From Duganella sp. Root1480D1 (GTDB lineage: Bacteria; Pseudomonadota; Gammaproteobacteria; Burkholderiales; Burkholderiaceae_D): 64,000 bases of DNA. How positions within the stretch are numbered: the first letter of the stretch is position 1; every line of letters starts with the position of its first letter. The DNA lies in the NCBI RefSeq assembly GCF_001427305.1, contig NZ_LMFZ01000023.1, forward strand, positions 388,349 to 452,348, written 5' to 3'. Below the pieces are notes generated by a model. The model had not been told where the DNA came from and did not search any database. It saw only the letters and a program-made list of their open reading frames with translations. This document shows positions 1-10,894 of this stretch, piece by piece. Position numbers and translations under genes: made by a program.

Positions 1-2
1 AA

Positions 3-47
3 CTCGGCAAGCGCGCCGAACTGCGCGCAGAACTGGAGCCCGCATGA
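3..47 (+). CDS. C-terminal tail of the preceding ORF (partial)
   Basis: An open frame enters from the left edge and ends at a TGA at 45-47, overlapping the ATG of mdcB in an ATGA junction. The visible tail reads LGKRAELRAELEPA. Its position before mdcB suggests another malonate decarboxylase operon gene (mdcE or mdcG are the usual candidates), but 14 residues do not identify it. Confidence 0.5.
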   Translation, partial: LGKRAELRAELEPA

Positions 48-970
48 GCGCATCCGCCCTCCACCCGGCACCGCAAGCACGCGCACTGGCGGCAGCCGCC
101 CGCCTCACTGCCAATCCAAAGCCGCGCCGCCACGCCGCATATGCGCTTTCCCGCGAGGTCGCCCTGCGCGCAGTACGCAGCCTGTACCACGAGCTGGCAC
201 TTTACCCCAAGCCGGGCCTGGTCTCCTTTGTCGACAACGGCAGCCATGCCGACATGAACGCCGCCACCTTCATGCGCAGCCTGTTTTCGCTGCGCCACTA
301 TTACGCCCGCATCTGCCGGGCAGGCTACGATGGCGCCCCTTTCGCGGAATTGAAAAAACTCGGCATCGCCGCCGAGCGGCGCATGATGGCCGCCACACAA
401 GGCATCAACACCCACCGCGGCGCCATCTTCGCCCTCGGCCTGCTGTGCGCCGCGATGGGCCGCGTCCGGTCCCTGCACATGACGTTGACGCCGGCCGCCC
501 TGCGCACCGCACTCCTGCTGCACTGGGGCGAAGAGCTGGCCGCCCACACGCAGGCCAGCGGTAAATCGCATGGCCTGCAGGCAGCCGCACGGCATGCCGC
601 CAGCGGCGCCCGTGAAGAAGGTGCGCTCGGCCTGCCATCGGTATTCGACGTCGGCCTGCCGGCCCTGCAAGCCACGCTATCACGTGGCGCCCCCATGCTG
701 CACGCCCGTATCGACGCCATCTTTGCCTTGATGGCTCACATCAGCGACACCAATATCTACCACCGCGGCGGAGCCAAGGGAGCCGACACGGTGCGGCACT
801 CCGCCCGACACTTCCAGCAGCAAGGCGGCACCGCAAATCCGCAATGGAAAGAGCATGCCCTGGACTGCCACCGGCGCTTCGTCGCCCAACGACTGTCGCC
901 TGGCGGCGCTGCCGACCTGCTGGCCGCCACCTGCCTGGTGCATAGCCTCACCGCCATGCCACCGCCATGA
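44..970 (+). CDS. mdcB: Triphosphoribosyl-dephospho-CoA synthase MdcB
   Basis: Makes 2'-(5''-triphosphoribosyl)-3'-dephospho-CoA from ATP and dephospho-CoA, the precursor of the prosthetic group of the malonate decarboxylase acyl carrier protein. The 308-residue protein has the CitG/MdcB hallmarks: a YPKPGLVS segment near residue 55, the GINTHRG motif near residue 125, and SDTNIYHRGG followed by GA near residue 235. It starts in an ATGA overlap with the previous gene and its stop overlaps mdcH by 4 bases, so it is translated within the mdc operon. The N-terminus is about 30 residues longer than the conserved domain needs, so a later start is possible. Confidence 0.9.
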   Translation: MSASALHPAPQARALAAAARLTANPKPRRHAAYALSREVALRAVRSLYHELALYPKPGLVSFVDNGSHADMNAATFMRSLFSLRHYYARICRAGYDGAPFAELKKLGIAAERRMMAATQGINTHRGAIFALGLLCAAMGRVRSLHMTLTPAALRTALLLHWGEELAAHTQASGKSHGLQAAARHAASGAREEGALGLPSVFDVGLPALQATLSRGAPMLHARIDAIFALMAHISDTNIYHRGGAKGADTVRHSARHFQQQGGTANPQWKEHALDCHRRFVAQRLSPGGAADLLAATCLVHSLTAMPPP

Positions 971-1860
971 AAAGCCGCCTGCTGATCCTGTGTCCCGGCC
1001 AAGGCGGCCAGCATGCAGCCATGTACGACCTGGCGCGCAGCGACCCGCACGCCGCCTCCCTGCTGGCACAATTGGCGCCATGGCTGCCCGACCTGTCCCA
1101 GCCAGGTACGATGTTCAGCAACCGCAGCGCCCAACCGGCCATCGCCGCCAGCAGCCTCGCCATGTGGGAAGCATTGCGCCGCGACTGCCCGCAACCTGCC
1201 CTGGTGGCCGGCTACAGCGTCGGCGAGCTGACGGCCTACGGCGTGGCTGGCGCATTCACGCCCGAGCGCACCGTCGCCCTTGCAGCACAACGCGCCGCGC
1301 TGATGGACGCTTGCGTCTCCCCAGACAAGCCGCAGGCCATGCTCGCGATCAGTGGCCGCCGCTTAGCCCCCTTGCGTCCCCAGTTGGCATCCCACGGCTT
1401 CTACATCGCAATAGAAACAGGCGAGGATAGCTGCATCGCCGGCGGCCCCGCCTCGCATGCCGCCGACATTTCGCTCCCTGGCGCGCGTATCGCCCCGCTG
1501 CCAGTTGTTGTTGCCTCGCACACGCCCTACCTGCAAGGCGCCGTTGAGCCATTCGCGAATCTCCTCGCACAGGAAGAATTTGGAACGCCACGCGCACCTG
1601 TCCTGGGCGGAATAGATGCCACGCCCATACGAGAAAAGGACGCCGCTATCCGCCATCTCTCACGCCAGCTGGCAGAAACAATCGTCTGGTCCGAATGCAT
1701 GGACGCCTGCGTTGAGCAAGGCATTACGGCCGCACTGGAACTGGGCCCCGGCAGTGCTTTGTCGAAGATGTTGTCGGCCCGCCACCCCGGCATCGAATGC
1801 CGTTCGGTAGCGGATTTCCGCTCAATGGATGGAATCCGAACCTGGCTGGCGCGGGCTTAA
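967..1860 (+). CDS. mdcH: Malonate decarboxylase epsilon subunit (malonyl-CoA:ACP transacylase) MdcH
   Basis: Loads malonyl from malonyl-CoA onto the decarboxylase ACP, priming the malonate decarboxylase cycle. The 297-residue protein is a FabD-like acyltransferase: N-terminal LCPGQGGQ motif (residues 8-15), the nucleophile elbow GYSVGE with Ser84, and a C-terminal ELGPGSALSKM segment. It begins with an ATGA overlap with mdcB (967-970). It appears to be the last gene of the mdc operon, because the next gene is on the opposite strand and the two stop regions overlap by 4 bases at 1857-1860. Confidence 0.9.
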   Translation: MKSRLLILCPGQGGQHAAMYDLARSDPHAASLLAQLAPWLPDLSQPGTMFSNRSAQPAIAASSLAMWEALRRDCPQPALVAGYSVGELTAYGVAGAFTPERTVALAAQRAALMDACVSPDKPQAMLAISGRRLAPLRPQLASHGFYIAIETGEDSCIAGGPASHAADISLPGARIAPLPVVVASHTPYLQGAVEPFANLLAQEEFGTPRAPVLGGIDATPIREKDAAIRHLSRQLAETIVWSECMDACVEQGITAALELGPGSALSKMLSARHPGIECRSVADFRSMDGIRTWLARA

Positions 1861-2291
1861 CGCAAGTGCTGCTGCACCCAGGCGATGATGCTCTTGCTAT
1901 CCATTGCACCGGCCTGGCGCGCCAGTTCGCGGCCGCCTTTGAAGACTGCCAGCGTCGGGATGCTGCGGATGGCATAGCGCGCCGCCAGTTGCTGTTCCGC
2001 CTCGGTATTAACCTTCACCACACGGAAATACGGTTCCAGGTGCTGGGTGGCCTGCTCGTAGAACGGCGCCATCGTGCGGCAAGGCCCGCACCACGGCGCC
2101 CAGAAATCCACCAGCACCGGAATATCGTTGCGCTCAACATGCTTGAGGAAGCGCTCTGTCGCCAAGTCCACCGGGTGGCCGGTGAACAGGGGACGCAGGC
2201 ATTTGCCGCAGGTAGCCTCTTCTTCCAGGCGCACCGAAGGCACACGGTTGACCGCGTCGCAGTGGGGGCAGACGATATGCAAGTTTTCCAT
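1857..2291 (-). CDS. trxC: Thioredoxin 2 (TrxC), zinc-finger thioredoxin
   Basis: Cytosolic thiol-disulfide oxidoreductase. The N-terminus carries two CxxC pairs (Cys8/Cys11 and Cys28/Cys31) that form the zinc site typical of thioredoxin 2, and the thioredoxin fold follows with active site WCGPC (Cys68, Cys71) and the cis-Pro segment SIPT. At 144 residues it matches the family length. It is monocistronic and convergent with mdcH. TrxC genes are often induced by oxidative stress (OxyR in E. coli), but no operator is recognisable here. Confidence 0.95.
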   Translation of the reverse strand: MENLHIVCPHCDAVNRVPSVRLEEEATCGKCLRPLFTGHPVDLATERFLKHVERNDIPVLVDFWAPWCGPCRTMAPFYEQATQHLEPYFRVVKVNTEAEQQLAARYAIRSIPTLAVFKGGRELARQAGAMDSKSIIAWVQQHLR

Positions 2292-2313
2292 AGGTTCAAG
2301 TATAGCGCAGGCT

Positions 2314-2319
2314 TATAAT
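2314..2319 (+). promoter_or_regulatory. Candidate -10 box for the downstream alpha/beta hydrolase
   Basis: A perfect TATAAT lies 33 bases before the ATG at 2353, in the gap between trxC and the hydrolase. The -35 region (around 2291-2297) fits the consensus poorly, so the call rests on the -10 box and position. Confidence 0.4.
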
Positions 2320-2352
2320 CCCGAGGGCACGCTTCGCCAGCCAGGAGGCAAC

Positions 2353-3234
2353 ATGGAATACGTGAACACCGACCGCTTGCGCATTGCCTTCCGCCAGCAT
2401 GGCGACATGCAGGGAGAGCCGATCTTCCTGCTGCACGGCTGGCCGGATGATATGCATACCTGGGATGGCGTCCTGCCCTACCTGGCAGGCTGCGGCTACC
2501 GCTTGATCGTGCCCAGCCTGCGCGGTTTTGGCGACACCCGCTTCCTCGCCCCATCCACACCGCGCAGCGGCCAGCTTAGCGCGCTTGCACAAGACTTGCT
2601 GGACTTCGCCAGCGCGCTGGGCATCGAGCGTTTCAACGTGGTCGGCCATGACTGGGGAGCACGCGCAGCCTACAACGCCGCCCTGCTGGCGCCAGAACGC
2701 GTGATGCGCTGCATGGCCTTGTCGGTGGGCTGGGGCACCAATGACCCGAACCAGGTCCTGAGCCTGCACCAGGCGCGCAACTACTGGTATCACTGGTATA
2801 TGGCGACCGAGCGCGGCGCCGAAGCGCTACGCAAGGAGCGTCGCGAATTCGCGCTCCTGCTATGGCGCACCTGGTCGCCTTCATGGCATTTCGGCGAAGG
2901 CGTTTTCCACGACACCATGCATGCCTGGGACAATCCGGACTGGGTGGACGTAACGCTGCATTCATACCGCCACCGCTGGGGTCTGGCCCTGCCCGATCCA
3001 CATTACGCCCTGCAGGAAGGACGGCTGCGGCATGAATCGATGATCAGCGTGCCGACGCTGACTCTGCATGGCACGGAGGACGGCGCCAACAGCCCGCAAA
3101 CGTCGGAGCACAAGGAACACCTGTTCAGCGGCCCATATCACCGCGCACTGCTGGCCGGCGTCGGCCACTTCCCGCAGCGCGAGAACCCGGGCGCCGTGGC
3201 CGACGCCCTGCTCGCATGGCTGCAGCGCGCTTAG
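2353..3234 (+). CDS. Alpha/beta-fold hydrolase, epoxide hydrolase/haloalkane dehalogenase-like
   Basis: A 293-residue alpha/beta hydrolase. The oxyanion segment is FLLHGWPDD, the nucleophile elbow is GHDWGA with Asp100 rather than Ser, the acid region is LHGTEDGA and the general base is His272 in GVGHFPQRE. An Asp nucleophile places it with epoxide hydrolases and dehalogenases; the substrate is unknown. The frame is open from 2074, but an AGGAGG at 2343-2348 sits 4 bases before the ATG at 2353 and the protein fold begins there, so the longer version is rejected. The 3' end overlaps tupA by 4 bases in convergent orientation. Confidence 0.85.
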   Translation: MEYVNTDRLRIAFRQHGDMQGEPIFLLHGWPDDMHTWDGVLPYLAGCGYRLIVPSLRGFGDTRFLAPSTPRSGQLSALAQDLLDFASALGIERFNVVGHDWGARAAYNAALLAPERVMRCMALSVGWGTNDPNQVLSLHQARNYWYHWYMATERGAEALRKERREFALLLWRTWSPSWHFGEGVFHDTMHAWDNPDWVDVTLHSYRHRWGLALPDPHYALQEGRLRHESMISVPTLTLHGTEDGANSPQTSEHKEHLFSGPYHRALLAGVGHFPQRENPGAVADALLAWLQRA

Positions 3235-4037
3235 TCGGGCTTGGCGCTTGGGAAGAATAGCTGTTGGCCGCCGGGCCGGAACTGCGCAATCCTCGCCTGT
3301 CCTTCCGGCGACGTGATCCAATCGATCAACTGGCGCGCGCCCTTGTAGTTCACGCCCGGATGCCTGGCAGGATTGGTGGCGATAATGCCGTATGGGTTGA
3401 ACATGCGCTGATCGCCCTCTACCATCAACGCCAGTCCGGTCTTGGCCTGGTACACGCCGTAAGTCGCGCGGTCGGTCAGGGTATAGCCTCCCATCTCGGC
3501 TGCCATATTCAGCACTTCGCCCATTCCCAGGCCCGCCGAAACGTACTGCGCACCGGCGGGCTGCATGCCCACCTGCTTCCAATAGGCCTTTTCCATGATG
3601 TCGGTGCCGGAATTGTCACCGCGTGAAATGAACTTCGCCGGGCCGCCAGCCAGCTTGCGGAATGCAGCCAGGACATCCTTGCCGCCCTTGATGCCGGACG
3701 GATCGCTGGATGGGCCGACCACGATAAAGTCGTTGTACATTACATCCCGGCGATCGACACCCCAGCCTTCGGCCATGAATTTATCTTCCGCCGCACGCGC
3801 ATGCACCAGGGTCACGTCGACGTCGCCATTTTTCGACAGCTCGAGCGCCTTGCCGGTACCGACCGAGATCACATGCACCTTGCTGTTGGTCCTGGCCTCG
3901 AAGGCCGGCAGCAGGTAGGCCAGCAAGCCGGAATTTTCCGTGCTGGTCGTGGTCGACAGCCGGATGATCTGCTGGGCATAAGCACTGCCGGACAGTGCAA
4001 ACGCAGCGGCAAAGGTAAGCAGGAGCCTGCGCTTCAT
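3231..4037 (-). CDS. tupA: Tungstate ABC transporter substrate-binding protein TupA
   Basis: Periplasmic binding protein delivering tungstate (or molybdate) to TupBC. The 268-residue protein has a clear signal peptide (MKRRLL, hydrophobic stretch, cleavage near SAYA-QQ at 21-22), then the LSTTTSTENSGLL oxyanion-binding segment typical of TupA and FISRGDNSGT further on. It is the last gene of the fdh-tup operon and directly abuts tupC (TGA followed by ATG). TupA-type proteins usually prefer tungstate strongly over molybdate; that specificity is inferred from family and context, not read directly. Confidence 0.85.
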   Translation of the reverse strand: MKRRLLLTFAAAFALSGSAYAQQIIRLSTTTSTENSGLLAYLLPAFEARTNSKVHVISVGTGKALELSKNGDVDVTLVHARAAEDKFMAEGWGVDRRDVMYNDFIVVGPSSDPSGIKGGKDVLAAFRKLAGGPAKFISRGDNSGTDIMEKAYWKQVGMQPAGAQYVSAGLGMGEVLNMAAEMGGYTLTDRATYGVYQAKTGLALMVEGDQRMFNPYGIIATNPARHPGVNYKGARQLIDWITSPEGQARIAQFRPGGQQLFFPSAKPD

Positions 4038-4691
4038 TCACTTCTCCTCAAGTTGGCCGTCGCGCAGCTTCAGGCGCCGCACGTGCGGCAGGTTAATCAA
4101 GTCACGGTCGTGGCACGCCATGACTACCGTGCTGCCCGATTGGGTCAGCGATGGAATCAATGCCAGCACTTGTTCGCGCGCCTCGCCATCCAGGCTGGCA
4201 GTCGGCTCGTCAAGCAGCAGCAGGCGCGGATGCAGCACCTTGGCGCGGGCCAGCGCAACGCGCTGCTTCTCGCCCCCGGACAGGGTAGCCGGCTGGCTGG
4301 CGCGCAAATGCTGCACGCCGGCCCAATGCATGGCTTCCTCGACCAGTTGCGCCGCATCAGCACGCGCCATGCCGCGCGCTTTCAGGCCATAGCCGATATT
4401 TCCAGCCACGCTGGTCGAGAACATTACCGGATGCTGGTGCACATAAACGATCTCGCGCCGCAGCTCAGCGGGATAAGGCGCCAGAGTCACCGCTTCGCCC
4501 GCGAAGTGCATGCCCTCCGCGTCTGCCGGCGCCAGGCCTGCCAGCACGCGCAGCAAGGTACTTTTACCGGCGCCGTTCATCCCGGTCAGCACATAGGCGC
4601 GGGCAGCATCAAGCTTGAAATCCTGCAGGTCGAACAGCAGGTTTCCCCCATAACGTTTGGTCAGCCGGGCGATGGAAAGCATCGGCGTCAT
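4038..4691 (-). CDS. tupC: Tungstate ABC transporter ATP-binding protein TupC
   Basis: Cytoplasmic ATPase powering the TupB permease. In 217 residues it has Walker A GMNGAGKST (about residues 38-46), a Q-loop VHQHP, the ABC signature LSGGEKQR, Walker B RLLLLDEPTA, and a switch His in MACHDRD. It overlaps tupB by 4 bases (4688-4691) and abuts tupA. It is short for an ABC ATPase and lacks the C-terminal TOBE regulatory domain of ModC. Confidence 0.85.
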   Translation of the reverse strand: MTPMLSIARLTKRYGGNLLFDLQDFKLDAARAYVLTGMNGAGKSTLLRVLAGLAPADAEGMHFAGEAVTLAPYPAELRREIVYVHQHPVMFSTSVAGNIGYGLKARGMARADAAQLVEEAMHWAGVQHLRASQPATLSGGEKQRVALARAKVLHPRLLLLDEPTASLDGEAREQVLALIPSLTQSGSTVVMACHDRDLINLPHVRRLKLRDGQLEEK

Positions 4692-5398
4692 CCCCGGCCC
4701 CTGGCGGCATGGGCGTCGCCCTGCAGCACCATCATGGCGCCATTCATGGCCAGTGCGATGGTGACCAGTACCACGCCCAACGCGATGCCCTGCGCGAATT
4801 CTCCCTTGCTGGTTTCGAGCGCGATGGCAGTAGTGATGGTACGCGTCTCCCCCGCGATATTCCCGCCAACCATCATGGCACAGCCGACTTCCGAGATCAC
4901 CCGCCCAAAGCCGCTGATAATTGCCGCCATCACGCCAAAGCGCACTTCATAAAGGAGGGTCGACATCACCCGCCAAGGCGAAGCGCCATGCGCGATGGCG
5001 GTTTCCGCAAAGCGCGGATCGGCCGCCTGCACGGCCGCCAGCGTAAAGGCCAGCAGCACCGGCAACGCAATCACCACCTGCCCCGCCACGATGCCCGGTT
5101 GCGAAAACAGCCACTGCAGGCCGCCCAAAGGCCCGTGACGCGACAGCATCATGTACAGCAACAGTCCAATCAGCACAGTCGGCAGGGACAATGCCGCCTG
5201 CACCAGCCATATCACGACGCGGCGGCCACGGAACTGCGCCATCGCAATTGCATAGCCGCCGGCAATCGCAAACGGCGTCGCAACCAGCAAACCAAGCACG
5301 CTGGTGCTGACCGACACCCACACAATCCGCCAAAGAGCCGGATCGCCATTGAACAGCAGTTCAAACGCCCCGCGCACCGCATCCATCAGCCCCATCAC
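4688..5398 (-). CDS. tupB: Tungstate ABC transporter permease TupB
   Basis: Inner-membrane permease of 236 residues with about five hydrophobic segments. It carries the EAA-type coupling loop (EVGCAMMVGGNIAGETRT region near residue 165) that docks onto TupC. The start forms an ATGA overlap with the fdhD stop at 5395-5398, which links the transporter to the formate dehydrogenase genes in one transcript. Gene order permease-ATPase-binding protein (B-C-A) is conserved here. Confidence 0.85.
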   Translation of the reverse strand: MMGLMDAVRGAFELLFNGDPALWRIVWVSVSTSVLGLLVATPFAIAGGYAIAMAQFRGRRVVIWLVQAALSLPTVLIGLLLYMMLSRHGPLGGLQWLFSQPGIVAGQVVIALPVLLAFTLAAVQAADPRFAETAIAHGASPWRVMSTLLYEVRFGVMAAIISGFGRVISEVGCAMMVGGNIAGETRTITTAIALETSKGEFAQGIALGVVLVTIALAMNGAMMVLQGDAHAARGRG

Positions 5399-6288
5399 GG
5401 CTCCCGGCCGAGCTCGTGTCCCACCTTGGGGTCAGACCCCACGGCGGGACACGGCCTCGACGGTAGCTCTGCCAGCTCCGGTTCGGCGACCAGGCGTTGC
5501 GGTGATGCCAGCAGCAGGAAGTGGCGGCCGGTGCAGCGGGCCAGCAGCGTCATGCCTAGCCGGCTGGCGACACTGTGGCCCATTTGCGTGGTGCCGGAGC
5601 GCGACAACAGGAAGGGGATCGACATTTGCGCGCCTTTGATCACCATTTCCGATGTCAGGCGGCCGGTGGTGTAGAACACTTTATCGCCGCCTTCCACGCC
5701 GTCCAGCCACATTTTGCCGGCAATCGAGTCCACTGCATTGTGACGTCCCACGTCTTCGACAAAATACAATAACTCTCCGTCTTGCGTGAACAGGGCGCAG
5801 CCGTGCACCGAACCGGCCTGCTTGTAAATCGACTGCAGCGTGCGGATGGTTTCAACGATCCGGTACACGCCCGACTGCTTCAGCCGCGCGTCGGGCGGCA
5901 GCACGATGTCGTCCACTTCGTCCATCAGATCGCCGAACACGGAACCCTGGCCGCAACCGGTGGTTACCACTTTGCGTGCGGTGCGCTGCTCGATATCGGC
6001 CACGCCGCCGCGCGTCCTGACTGCCGCGGCGCCGACCGACCAGTCGACCTGGACCGACTCCACCTCTTCCACCGAGCGCACCAGCCGCTGGTTGCGCAGG
6101 TAGCCAAGCACCAGGGCTTCCGGCGCGCCGCCCAGCGTCATCAGGGTGACCAGCTCGCGCTTGTCCACGTACACGGTCAGCGGGCGTTCGGCGGGAATAT
6201 GGATCACGGAGCGGCGTCCCTTCTCGTCGATCGCTTCCACTTCCTGCGTCAGCGGCACGCTGGCCTGTGTCATCTCCGGTAGTCTCAT
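5395..6288 (-). CDS. fdhD: Formate dehydrogenase accessory sulfurtransferase FdhD
   Basis: Transfers sulfur to the metal-bis-MGD cofactor before insertion into formate dehydrogenase. The 297-residue protein has the FdhD core: PLTVYVDKRELVTLM, the VVTTGCGQGS loop carrying the sulfur-transfer Cys, FVEDVGRHNAVD, YTTGRLTSEMV and LSRSGTTQMG. I chose the ATG at 6288 because it forms an ATGA overlap with the fdhA stop; an ATG at 6273 is the alternative. The last ~20 codons are atypical: they are encoded by a 39-base palindromic repeat, giving AVGSDPKVGHELG, so the C-terminus looks recently extended. Confidence 0.9.
   Translation of the reverse strand: MRLPEMTQASVPLTQEVEAIDEKGRRSVIHIPAERPLTVYVDKRELVTLMTLGGAPEALVLGYLRNQRLVRSVEEVESVQVDWSVGAAAVRTRGGVADIEQRTARKVVTTGCGQGSVFGDLMDEVDDIVLPPDARLKQSGVYRIVETIRTLQSIYKQAGSVHGCALFTQDGELLYFVEDVGRHNAVDSIAGKMWLDGVEGGDKVFYTTGRLTSEMVIKGAQMSIPFLLSRSGTTQMGHSVASRLGMTLLARCTGRHFLLLASPQRLVAEPELAELPSRPCPAVGSDPKVGHELGREP
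5415..5453. repeat. Palindromic repeat inside the 3' end of fdhD
   Basis: A nested inverted repeat. The core TGGGGTC-A-GACCCCA (5427-5441) is a perfect 7+1+7 palindrome, flanked by outer arms CGTGTCCC (5415-5422) and GGGACACG (5446-5453). I have an impression, not checked, that similar GGGGTCAGACCCC elements recur in Oxalobacteraceae genomes. It is translated as part of fdhD. Confidence 0.7.
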
Positions 6289-9064
6289 GCGCCTGCCGCC
6301 TCCATCGCTCTGCCACCTCCAAAACTGGACTGGGGCGCGACTTCGCCGCCCAGCGTGACTTTGATTGCACAGTACTTGAATTCGGGGATCTTGCCAAACG
6401 GGTCGAGCGCGGGGTTGGTCAGCTTGTTGATCGCCGCTTCGTAATAGCAGAACGGTACGAACACCGCCCCGCGCGGCGAGCTGTCGTCGGCCCGCGCGTA
6501 CAGCGCAACCTGCCCCCTTCGCGAAGCAATGGACACCACATCGCCAGGCTTGCCGCCGAGTGCCGCCAGGTCCAGCGGATGCACCAGCGCTACCGGATCC
6601 GGTTCGATCGCATCCAGCACCGCCGTGCGGCGCGTCATGCTGCCTGTGTGCCAATGTTCGAGCTGGCGGCCGGTGATCAGGACCATCGGATATGCCGCGT
6701 CGGGACGTTCGTCGGCCGGGATGATGTCGGCCGGTACAAAACGCGCCCGGCCGGACTCGCGCGGGAAGTCTTCGGTAAACACCACAGGCGTGCCCGGATC
6801 GCCCTCTTCATGGCATGGATAGGTCACCGCATGCTCGCGCTCCAGCCGTTGCCAGGTAATGCCGGCAATGCTTGGCATGACTTGCCGCATCTCTGCAAAC
6901 ACGTCGGCCGCACTGCCATATTGCCAGTCCAGTCCAAGCCTTTGGGCAAGCTGCTGGATGATCCACAAATCCTGCCGCGCCTCACCGGGCGGTTCCAGCG
7001 CCTGCCGTCCGATCTGTACCAGCCGGTCAGTATTGGTGAAGCTGCCGGTCTTTTCGGGGAAGGCGCTGGCAGGCAGGATCACGTCTGCCAGGTAGGCGGT
7101 TTCGGTGAGAAAAATGTCCTGCACCACCAGGTGCCCCAGCGACGCCAGCGCGGCCCGCGCGTGATTGGCATCGGGATCGGACATGGCAGGGTTCTCGCCC
7201 ATGATGTACATGCCTTTGACCTGCCCGGCTTCGGCGGCATCCATCACTTCCACCACCGTCAGGCCGGGCTTGTCGTCCAGCGTGCCGGGCGCCAGCCCCC
7301 AGGCATTTTCGAAGCGGGCTTTGGCCACCGGCTCGGTCACGCGCTGGTAGTCCGGATACATCATCGGAATCAGGCCGGCATCGGACGCGCCTTGCACATT
7401 ATTCTGCCCGCGCAGCGGATGCAGCCCGGTGCCCGGCCGGCCGATCTGCCCCGTCATCAGCGACAGCGCGATCAGGCAGCGTGCATTGTCGGTGCCGTGC
7501 ACGTGCTGCGAGATTCCCATTCCCCACAGGATCATTGAAGCGCGCGACGTGGCGTATAAACGCGCCACCTCGCGGATGGTACTTGCCTCGACGCCACAGA
7601 TCGGCGCCATGGCTTCCGGACTGTAATCGGCCACGTTAGCCGCCAGTTCCTCGTAGCCGATGGTGCGGCTGGCGATGAAATCCTGGTCCACCAACCCCTC
7701 CGTCACGATCACGTTCATCATTGCATTCAGCAGCGCGACGTCGGTATCCGGTTTGAATTGCAGGAAGCGGTGGGCGATGCGCGACAGGTCGGAACGGCGC
7801 GGGTCGCACACCACGAGCTTTGTGCCCTGCCGCACGGCATTCTTGATCCAGGTCGCTGCCACCGGGTGGTTAACTGCCGGATTGGCGCCGATCAGGATGA
7901 CCACTTCGGCCTTTATTACGTCCTTGACCGGATTGGACACAGCGCCCGAGCCTATCCCTTCCAGCAGCGCAGCAACCGAGGAGGCGTGGCACAGGCGCGT
8001 GCAATGATCGACGTTATTGCTGCCAAAACCGGTGCGCACCAGCTTCTGGAACAGGTAAGCCTCTTCATTGCTGCCCTTGGCGGAGCCGAAGCCGGCCAGC
8101 GCACGCGGGCCGTGGGTATCGCGGATAGCGGCCAGCTTGCCGCCGGCCAGCGCCAGCGCTTCCTCCCAGCTCGCTTCGCGGAAGACGTCGTACAAACGTT
8201 CTGGGTCCATGGTGAAGTCGCCCGACTTCGCTGGCGCATCAGCGCGGCGCACCAGGGGCCTGGTCAGCCGGTGCGGGTGGTGCGCGTAGTCGAAGCCATA
8301 ACGGCCTTTCACACACAGCCTGCCCTGGTTGGCCGGTCCGTTGCGCCCTTCTACGTAGAGTATCCTGTTGTCCTTGACGTTGTAAGTGAGCTGGCAGCCT
8401 ACGCCGCAATAGGGGCATACGGAGTCGACGCGCTTGTCCGGCGCGGCCAGCGCAGCGTCGCGCGCCGGCATCAGCGCACCGGTCGGACAGGCTTGCACGC
8501 ATTCGCCGCAGGCGACGCAAGTGGATGCGCCCATCGGGTCATCCATGTCGAAGACGATTTTCTCGTGGTCGCCGCGCCAGGCCAGGCCAATCACGTCGTT
8601 CATTTGCTCGTCTCGGCAGGCACGCAGGCAGCGCGTGCATTGGATGCAGGCGTCGAGGTTGACCGCAATGGCGGCGTGCGTCAGGTCGCGAATTGGCTGC
8701 CTGCGCGCAGCGAAGCGCGGCTTGCCAACCGCAAGCCTGGCGGCCCATTGTTCGACTTCGTTATGGCGCGTATGCGCTTGCCCGGGCATGTCTGCCAGCA
8801 GGAGTTCCAGCACCATCTTTTGCGCTGCCAGCGCGCGCGGACTGTCGGTGCTGACTTTCATGCCCGGCGCGGGGTGGCGGCAGCACGATGGCGCAAGTAC
8901 GCGCTCGCCATCGATCTCCACCATGCACGCGCGGCAATTGCCGGCGGGCGCCATGCCGTCCTTGTAACACAGGTGCGGGATCTCGATGCCTTGGCGGCGG
9001 GCCGCCTGCAGCAGGGTCTCACCTTCCGCCGCCTGCACTGTGCGGCCATTGAGCTCGAACGCGA

Positions 9065-9068
<4 letters not shown>
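6285..9068 (-). CDS. fdhA: NAD-dependent formate dehydrogenase catalytic alpha subunit (Mo/W-bis-MGD)
   Basis: Oxidises formate to CO2 at a molybdenum or tungsten bis-MGD centre. The 927-residue protein has, in order, an N-terminal [2Fe-2S] domain (CRAC and SCC motifs), two ferredoxin-type clusters (CIQCTRCLRAC and CVACGECVQAC), the proximal [4Fe-4S] motif CPYCGVGC, and the catalytic domain with metal-ligand Cys360 followed by His361 (LCHASS), the Cys equivalent of the Sec-His pair of E. coli FdhF. A GGAGGT precedes the ATG at 9068, which overlaps the fdhB stop (9065-9068). The 969-residue open frame starting further upstream is rejected. Cytoplasmic: there is no Tat signal. Confidence 0.93.
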
Positions 9069-10783
<1,715 letters not shown>

Positions 10784-10894
10784 GCCCTGATTCACCTCGC
10801 AAAATGGCGTTGCTTACCTCAGGGTATCATGCGTAGCCCTGCGGCGGATCATGTTATTGTCAGTATAAGGATGCCACAGCACGGGAGGTCAACC

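Noticed and set aside
2074-2352. N-terminal extension of the alpha/beta hydrolase frame
   Set aside because: This part is antisense to trxC, and a strong AGGAGG precedes the internal ATG at 2353.
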